64,000 nucleotides of DNA, taken from the NCBI RefSeq assembly GCF_027409185.1, contig NC_084463.1:68805852-68869851 (forward strand), given 5' to 3'. This document shows, in pieces, positions 60,136 to 64,000 of this stretch. A program made the translations under genes and the position numbers. This stretch comes from Cynocephalus volans. Taxonomy: Eukaryota; Chordata; Mammalia; Dermoptera; Cynocephalidae. The number at the start of each line of letters is the position of its first letter. Position 1 is the first letter of the stretch. The notes beneath the pieces were generated by a model. The model searched no databases. It was given only the letters and a program-made list of their open reading frames with translations, and was not told the DNA's origin.

Positions 60136-60447
60136 CTGGGCAGCAGGGAGTGGCCTGGGCTCGGGGTCCTGTGGCACCTGCCTGATCCGACATGGCTTAC
60201 TCGGGGCGTGTGGACCCGGTGGTTCTCAGGCCTCTCTAAGTGGTGGGGACTGACCTGGGCTGGAGGTCCCATGGCTCCTGCCTGTTCTGGCACTGCTGAC
60301 TCAGGGCTTGTGGGCCTGGTGACTCTCGGGCCTCTGGGCAGCAGGGACTGACCTGGGCTGGAGGTCCCATGGCTCCTGCCTGTTCTGGCGTGGCTAACTC
60401 AGGGTATGTGGACCTGATGGCTCTCAGGCCTCTCTGGGCGGTGGGCC
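60136..60447 (-). repeat. tandem repeats of about 99 bp in the L1 5' UTR
   Basis: Three units (from 60136, 60236 and 60335) and the start of a fourth (60434), all carrying 'gacctgggctggaggtccc'-like text and 'ctctcgggcctct'-like text. GC-rich. In minus orientation they lie upstream of ORF1, where L1 promoters sit. Confidence 0.85.
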
Positions 60448-60837
60448 AGGCCTAATTCTTTCTAATAAAGATATGTGTAGGTAGGTATCTGAAGACATAC
60501 TACTTATAGGAAAGTTTGGTTCTCACAAGAGAGTAGTCTATTTCCTAAGTTTAAATTGACTGAGCTAGTATTTCTTTGATGTATTTCCAACAAATAGGGG
60601 TGTGAATTGGTCCTTAAAATTAGATGTATTCTTTTTGCATCTGACATAACATTCTACTGGGCATATTTTTCCAAAAATAAGCCAGTTTTGTCTGTATTGT
60701 AAGTCTTTTGTGGCAGATGAGGTCTTTCCTTAATGATCTCTGAAAGGAAATTTCTTAGCAGCTACAGCATTTGTACGCTGCCTTGCTTTTCTGTACAAAT
60801 TTGAGCAAGTAGATTTTTAACATTGACATTAGTAGGG

Positions 60838-60965
60838 TGGTTCTCAGTCCTGGTTGTAAATGAGAATCACCTGGAGAGCTTTTAAACTCCCCATGCCTGG
60901 CCCTATTCCAGAGATTGTTTTCATTGGCCAGAGATATGTATGGGTATTTTTAAAAAGTTCCTTAG
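60838..60965. repeat. MER5-type hAT fragment
   Basis: 'tggttctcagtcctggttgt', 'gagaatcacctggagagctt'. Confidence 0.6.
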
Positions 60966-60979
60966 ATAATTTGATGTGC

Positions 60980-61305
60980 TGTAGACCCGCATTGTCCAGT
61001 ATGTTAGGTACTAGGTACATGTGCTGTTGAGTTCTTGATATGTGGCTAATACTAAATGAGATGTGTGTAACTGTAGAATACATGCTGGATTTTAAAGATT
61101 AAGTGAAAGAAACAAGAATGGAAAATCATTAGTAATTTTTATGTTGATTACATATTGAAATGATAATATGTTGAGTATATGAAGTGAAATAATATATTTT
61201 TAAATTAATTTCACCTTTTTTTGTTTTGCTTTGTTTTTGCTTTACTGTGGCTACTAGGAAATTTTGTGTGGATCACATTATATTTCTGTTGGACGTGATG
61301 CTCTA
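60980..61305 (-). mobile_element. TIR-type element (family T)
   Basis: 'cgcattgtccagtatgttag' and 'atttctgttggacgtgatgc' at the ends; the interior 'gattacatattgaaatgata' is shared with the copy at 57375. About 325 bp, no open frame. Confidence 0.6.
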
Positions 61306-61309
61306 GTCT

Positions 61310-61480
61310 AGACTGTTGCTACTCAAGATGTGGTCCAAAGACCAGCAGCATCAGCATCACTTGGGAGTTTGTCAGAAATGTAGAATCCCTGTCCCCAATC
61401 CAAACCGACTGAGAATCTGCATTTTAACAAGATCCGCAGGTGATTCGTATACACATTACAGTTTGAAATACACTGCTCTA
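61310..61480 (-). repeat. MER5A hAT element
   Basis: 'ctactcaagatgtggtccaa', 'agcatcagcatcacttggga', 'gcattttaacaagatccgca', nearly complete. Confidence 0.8.
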
Positions 61481-62149
61481 GCAACGTATAACCTGTTAAC
61501 TGTTACGTTCTTTGGCATAGTTGCAGGGTGGGTAGTTTATCTGACATCTTCTCTTACTCTTATAAACTGCTTCTTGCCTATATGGACTTGGGCTAGCTTT
61601 TTCTTTTATGCATATGCTTTGTGTGCCCATAGAAATTTCAGTTTTGTTGGCTTACCTTCCTTCGATTATTTTCTGTTTCTCTTTCTATCTCTTTTTCTAT
61701 TCCTTGATCACTGTCTTATTTTAAATTTATATTTTTACCTTCTCCTATTTGTTAGGCACAGTGCCTTGTATCAAAGATACTGTCTTTGGAGCAAGTGGGC
61801 TACCATCTTCCAGATCGTCAGTGATGGGGCAGATGGTAGAAGAAGGAAAATGCTAAGTTTTGACTTCAGTAATTCCTTCAAGTACCCTACAACACAGGGT
61901 ACTAAGAAGAAGCATATTGGGTCTGGTTTAATGATGTATAAATCAGTTTGCTTCAGTTATTTTTATTGTGGCTTATAAACATGGTACCTTATGGGTCTTT
62001 TCAGTCACCTCTAGAGGAAAGCTGGATACTTGCCCATTCTATTGGATAAGTTGAATTACATAAGGAACGTTGGGCCAGAGTGATTCTCTAAAATTATAAG
62101 CATTCTAGAATGTTCACTAAACTTACTTAGGATTGGATGTTGAATTTCC

Positions 62150-62206
62150 TTAATTTTTTAATTTTGATAATATTTCCTTAATTTTTTAAATTTGATAATA
62201 TTTAAT
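62150..62206. repeat. short tandem duplication of about 28 bp
   Basis: 'ttccttaattttttaatttt' plus 'gataatat' occurs twice in a row with one or two differences. Confidence 0.8.
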
Positions 62207-62569
62207 ATATGCAAAAATAATGTAGCTATAGTGTTATCAAACACTATGTAGTAGTACTTACTCAACAAAAGAGTCTAAATTTGTAGCATTTGTCAATTCT
62301 GTGGTGTAAGTACTGCCATCTTGGCTGATTTTTAGCTCCCAACATGACATCGCTGAATGTGGAGTTGGGAAAAAATGTGCACAATTGACTCTTGTGAGCT
62401 CTCATGGACAGGCTCCAACACTGATGTAGTGTATATGTCATGAAGCATAACAGTAAGACCTGTGGGCATACCTACTCTGCTTATGAAGTAGAACAATACC
62501 AATATTATGGTGACCTTTCTGTTTCATTTTGTCAAAATTATTCAAAGATTTTACCTTTGATGTAATACT

Positions 62570-62810
62570 AGCAAATGCTTAACAATACTTAATTTGTGCC
62601 AGGAACTATTCTCCATATTTTATTAAATCTTTAATCCTTATAGTATCTCTGTGAAGTAATGTTGTCATCATCATTTCACAAATGAAACTGACATAGGATG
62701 GTTAAGTAACTAAGGCCAAATAGCTAGGAAGTGGCAGAGCCAGGATTCTACCCCAGGCAGTCTGACTCCAGAATCTGTGCTCCATAACATGACACACAGT
62801 GCCTTTTTGA
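62570..62810 (-). repeat. MIR SINE
   Basis: 'tttcacaaatgaaactgaca', 'aagtggcagagccaggattc'. Reversed and nearly complete. Confidence 0.8.
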
Positions 62811-63459
62811 TGATGTTTTAATTTATAATTACCTTTGCTTATACTGTATTCTAGGGACAAAAGGCTTCTATTGGACTTTAAGGGCTATATATCCCTAGGA
62901 CAAAATCAAGAATACTGCCACTAATAACACATTCCAATTTAGGGGATTTTGAGAAATTTTGAAAGTCTGCTTTAGATAAGAGTTTGCTTGCAATCTTTGT
63001 TTTCTTTTTGCATACTTTACCCTTGTTTTGGGAGGTAGGGGGCAAGACAGTATTGACAGTGATTTCTTGAGAGTTTATTTTCTGCTGTTAGAATTTTTAG
63101 TTCTCTCTGACCTCCATTTCAGCAGCAAGTGGCAGTTCAGGAGGTGTCATTCCACATGAGTGAGTAGAAACAAAAAGATGTGGTAATAGGCATATTTTTG
63201 CTGATGTTATTAGATACAAAGTCAGTTGAACAAAGATTACTGGGAACTTGAAAAGGAAAAATGCATAAAAATTTTAGTGAAATGGTAATAAAAATGCTTT
63301 GTTATTAAAGTTTAAAAATAAAGAATTAACATCACTTTTAAGTCCAAAAGAGCTTAGGCTAAAGCAGTACTAGAAAAGATTTTTGTGCATTTGTAATTAA
63401 ATCTAGCCTTGCTTAGTTGCTATATTTTTGCTTCAGTAAAAGATACTATTTGTATTGTG

Positions 63460-63629
63460 AATTGCCAGAGAAATATTTTCACACAAATAAAAATTTTTTA
63501 ATTAGCAGACATTAAAGTATTTAAGAGACAAGAAACCATGTTTTAATTGCCAGAGATGTATTTTCACACAAATAAAAATTTTAAATTGGCAGACGTTAAA
63601 GTATTTAGGAGAGAAGAAACCATAAGTTA
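63460..63629. repeat. 85-bp tandem duplication, diverged
   Basis: Unit 1 63460-63544 and unit 2 63545-63629 share 'attttcacacaaataaaaat' and 'ttaaagtattta', with around a tenth of bases different. Confidence 0.85.
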
Positions 63630-63639
63630 GAAGGTAAAC

Positions 63640-64000
63640 TGAGGCATAGTAAAATTTTAAATTTTGAGCAAACAGCAATTCATGAATTTGGAACTCTGTG
63701 GAGGGAACACAAGGCCAAGTCTTTTATAGATGAACATGGAAGTAAAGCAAAGAAAATATTTTATTGGTTATGGTTATACAACTGCCTTATTTGTTCTGTC
63801 CTTCTGAGAAGTACCTGGTTATATAAGTTAGTCGGCAGCTTCTGACTGATTAGCTCTATGTTTCATTTTTCTTTATTATAGGCCTTTAGAAGAAATAGCC
63901 CAAGTTGAGTTTCACTTATGTTTGCGCATCAAGGGAGGTTAAAGACACTTATGAGGCCTAATTGGCTTTGTCTGCTCAGGGATTCTTCAGGCCTGGTCTC
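63640..64000. mobile_element. LTR-like repeat, second copy of the 12425 family
   Basis: 'ttttgagcaaacagcaattc' matches the start of the repeat at 12425. It runs to or past the window edge. Family name uncertain. Confidence 0.4.

Larger units (their letters stand above)
58027..60447 (-). mobile_element. L1 with 5' UTR and ORF1 but most of ORF2 missing (half-L1-like)
   Basis: Read on the minus strand: GC-rich 5' UTR (60447 to about 59950), ORF1 (start Met at 59944, decayed, to about 59060), a direct jump near 58945 into the last roughly 200 codons of ORF2, then the 3' UTR and A tail at 58027. A 12-bp target duplication AGGCCTAATTCT (58015-58026 and 60448-60459) encloses the whole. Reverse transcriptase and endonuclease are absent. 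ORF1 has several stops, so the copy is not active. Confidence 0.85.
54061..64000 (+). other. inferred first intron of MSANTD4
   Basis: No coding exon is found to the window end. Repeats in it are listed separately. I can assign nothing to about 54550-55030, 55200-55740, 55970-56280, 57000-57370, 60460-60830, 61480-62130 and 62820-63450. The 220-codon frame at 61316-61978 begins inside a MER5A copy and continues as a hydrophobic pyrimidine-rich frame, so I do not accept it as a gene. Confidence 0.45.

Noticed and set aside
61316-61978. 220-codon open frame on the plus strand
   Set aside because: It starts within a MER5A transposon copy and continues as a hydrophobic T-rich frame. No start context, domain or splice structure supports it.

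Overview
This window is a piece of a mammalian nuclear genome. The evidence is split genes with GT/AG introns, CpG-island promoters, MIR/L2/MER5/MLT1 fossils shared by all placentals, and L1 elements. The lineage-specific SINEs consist only of tRNA-Ile-like units (monomers and dimers) plus an A tail, often with clear target-site duplications. As far as I know this architecture is that of the CYN SINEs of colugos (Dermoptera), so a flying lemur such as Galeopterus is my best guess. That assignment rests on memory of the family and not on a database search.

Genes. At the left edge (about 560-1640) lies a CpG-rich bidirectional promoter. On the minus strand it carries coding exon 1 of AASDHPPT (797-979), the 4'-phosphopantetheinyl transferase that activates acyl-carrier domains. 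On the plus strand it drives KBTBD3, a BTB-BACK-kelch protein. KBTBD3 is complete in its coding part: 15078-15310 joined to 19231-20833, 611 codons plus stop, with a phase-2 intron inside the BTB domain. Poly(A) signals follow at 20921 and 20972. A second CpG-rich promoter at about 53740-54450 ends in a GTGAGC splice donor at 54061. By the remembered human gene order (AASDHPPT, KBTBD3, MSANTD4, GRIA4) it is most likely the promoter and 5' exon of MSANTD4. No coding exon of that gene is visible before the window ends.

Layout. 1-796 AASDHPPT intron 1; 797-979 its exon 1; 1000-1640 shared promoter; 1.4-15.07 kb KBTBD3 5' intron(s); 15.07-20.98 kb KBTBD3 coding exons, last intron and 3' UTR; 21-53.7 kb intergenic, with no credible gene; 53.7-54.06 kb second promoter and exon; 54.06-64 kb inferred intron.

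The rest is layered repeats: old L2 and MIR; hAT MER5 and a Tigger/MER2 copy; MLT1-type and other ERV LTRs, some nested with intact target duplications; four L1 pieces; about a dozen tRNA-Ile SINEs; and a 78-bp mariner-type palindrome. The most unusual structure is a 2.4-kb minus-strand L1 at 58027-60447. It carries monomer-like 5' repeats and ORF1, then jumps directly to the last part of ORF2 and the 3' end, all between a 12-bp target duplication (a half-L1-like form). I found no sign of an unknown coding system.
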